Shown: in pieces, positions 61,885 to 64,000 of the stretch
Position numbering within the stretch: the stretch's first letter is position 1
Layout: each line of letters starts with the position of its first letter
Assembly: GCF_964355755.1 (NCBI RefSeq)
Contig: NC_092677.1
Location: 28,492,101-28,556,100 of the forward strand
DNA from: Antedon mediterranea
Taxonomy: Eukaryota; Echinodermata; Crinoidea; Comatulida; Antedonidae
Direction of reading: 5' to 3'
Length of the DNA stretch: 64,000 nt
Made by a program: the position numbers and the translations under genes
The notes under the pieces: model-generated
The model's input: the letters and a program-made list of their open reading frames with translations, nothing else
What the model was told of the DNA's origin: nothing
Databases searched by the model: none

Positions 61885-64000
61885 AAATATTCGGAAATAC
61901 TCAGAACTTATCGGAACTAAACTGAACTACTCGGAACTTCTCAGAAATATTTGGAACTACTCGAAACTACTCTGAACTAACTAATCTGAATTAATCTAAA
62001 CTACTCGAAACTACTCTGAACTAACTAATCTGAATTAATCTAAACTACTCGGAACTACTCGGAACTTCTCGGAACTACTCGTCATTATTCGGAACTACTC
62101 GTCATTATTCGGAACTACTCGGAAATACTCGGAACTTATTGGAACTTATTGGAACTTATCGGAACTACTCTGAACTAACTAATCTGAACGAAACTTAACT
62201 ACTCGGAACTACTCGGAACTACTCGGAACTTCTCATAAATATTTGGAAGTACTCTGAACTAACTAATATGAACTAATCTGAACTACTCGGAACTACTGGG
62301 AACTACTCAGAACTATTCGGAAATACTCGGAAATACTCTGAACTACTCTGAACTACTCTGAACTACTCTAAACTGCTCGGAACTACTCGGTAATACTCAG
62401 AACTACTCGTCATTATTCGGAACTACTCGGAACTACTCGGAACTACTCGAAACTACTCTGAACTAACTAATCTGAACTAAACTGAACTACTCGAAACTAT
62501 TCGGAATACTCGGAAATACTCGGAACTATTGGAACTACTCGGAACTTCTCGGAACTACTCTGAACTACTCGGAACTACTCGGCACTACTCGGAACTACTT
62601 GGAACTTCTCGGAACTGCTCGAAACTTCTCGGAACTACCGGAACTACTCGTAATAACTCGGAACTACTCTGAACTACTCTGAACTACTCGGAAATACTTG
62701 GAACTTATCGGAACTAACTAATCTGAATTAATCTGAACTACTCGGAACTACTCGGAACTACTCGGAACTACTCGGAACTACTCGGAACTTCTCGGAACTA
62801 CTCGGAAATACTCGGACATACTCGGAACTACTCGGAACTACTAGGAACTACTTGGAACTACTCGGAACTACTTGGAACTACTCGGAACTAAACTGAACTA
62901 CTCGGATCTACTCGAAACTACTCGGAACTTCTCAGAAAAATTTGGAGCTACTCGGAACTACTCTGAACTAACTAATCTGAACTAAACTGAACTACTCGGA
63001 ACTACTCGGAACTTCTCATAAATATTTGGAAGTACTCTGAACTAACTAATATGAACTAATCTGAACTACTCGGAACTTTTTGGAACTACTCGGAACTACT
63101 CGGGACTACTCGGAAGTACTCGGAACTACACAGAACTAAACAGAACTACTCGGAACTACTCGAAACTTCTCAGAACAACTCGGAACTACTCGTCAATATT
63201 CGGAAGTATTTGGAACTACTCGGAATTACTCGGATCTCCTTGTAACAACACGAAACTACTCGGGACTACTCTGAACTACTCTGAACTACTCTGAACTACT
63301 CGGAACTATTCGGAACTACTCGGCACTACTCAGCACTACTCGGAACTACTCGGAACTTCTCGGAACTACTCGGAAATACTCGGACATACTCGGAACTACT
63401 CGGAACTACTAGGAACTAAACTGAACTACTCGGATCTACTCGAAACTACTCGGAACTTCTCATAAATATTTGGAGCTATTCGGAACTACTCTGAACTAAC
63501 TAATCTGAACTAAACTGAACTACTCGGAACTACTCGGAATTTCTCATAAATATTTGGAAGTACTCTGAACTAACTAATATGAACTAATCTGAACTACTCG
63601 AACTATTTGGAACTACTCGGAACGACTCGGAACTACTCGGGACTACTCAGAAGTACTCGGAACTACACAGAACTAAACAGAACTACTCGGAACTACTCGA
63701 AACTTCTCAGAACAACTCGGAACTACTCGTCAATATTCGGAACTATTTGGAACTACTCGGAATTACTCGGATCTCCTTGTAACAACACGGAACTACTCGG
63801 CACTACTCGGCACTACTCGGCACTACTCGGAACTACTCGGAACTTCTCGGAACTACTCGGAACTTCTCGGAACTACCGGAACTACTCGGAACTACTCGAA
63901 AATACTCGGAAATACTCAGAACTTATCAGAACTTATCGGAACTAGTCGGAACTACTCGGAACTTCTCAGAAATATTTGGAACTACTCGAAACTACTCGTC
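61885..64000. repeat. 10-bp satellite, distal block to window end
   Basis: Continues to the right edge with the same decamers and linker words. Segments near 63060-63250 and 63600-63800 repeat the higher-order motif seen at 35990, 46170, 53011 and 54985. The array extends beyond the window. Confidence 0.96.

Overview
This window looks like animal nuclear DNA. It holds the 3' part of one conserved eukaryotic gene and one complete intron-rich metazoan gene, with many non-LTR retrotransposons, MITE-like DNA elements and tandem repeats. AGGCCTAG-rich islands (about 16960-17240, 33380-33430, 43600-43650) and L2/CR1-like LINEs suggest a marine invertebrate, possibly an echinoderm or other non-chordate deuterostome. 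That placement is inference.

Layout. At 1-2947 (+) are the last five exons of DNA topoisomerase I (TOP1), carrying four catalytic residues including the tyrosine nucleophile. One of its introns holds a 1.34-kb AT-rich minisatellite. At 6091-21624 (+) is a complete seven-exon TMEM231, the ciliary transition-zone membrane protein. All splice phases agree and the conceptual product is about 303 aa. Its last intron has AT-AC ends and matches the U12 (minor spliceosome) consensus. Its first four introns are full of repeats: TIR elements enclosing a 75-bp minisatellite, a 64-bp minisatellite touching the exon 3 acceptor, an antisense LINE split by a 2.56-kb TIR element, and a duplicated exon 5 acceptor.

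At 21625-26077 there is no recognised gene. It holds a 23-bp hairpin repeat, a CCTTGACC-type repeat split by a 2155-bp element with a TTAA target duplication, and what may be the founder region of the downstream satellite. A decayed LINE fragment lies at 26090-27470.

From about 27476 to the end the DNA is essentially one satellite of unit GGAACTACTC (10 bp). It begins as an 11-bp relative (GGAACATACTC) and is organised into higher-order repeats of roughly 1.8-2.2 kb. About 10.2 kb of it, including an 816-bp MITE, is tandemly duplicated almost perfectly (28851-39070 and 39071-49255). Three LINEs interrupt the satellite: one at 49628-53013, and a pair at 55304-61884 in which one LINE (56540-60859) sits inside another. 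The inner LINE has an ORF2 with a single visible frame disruption, in an A9 run.

The two host genes are independent (DNA relaxation; cilium gating). I see no operon or multi-gene system. The most distinctive features are the satellite with its hierarchy, the nested insertions with readable target sites, and the U12-type intron. Coordinates of repeat edges were read by eye and may be off by a few bases.
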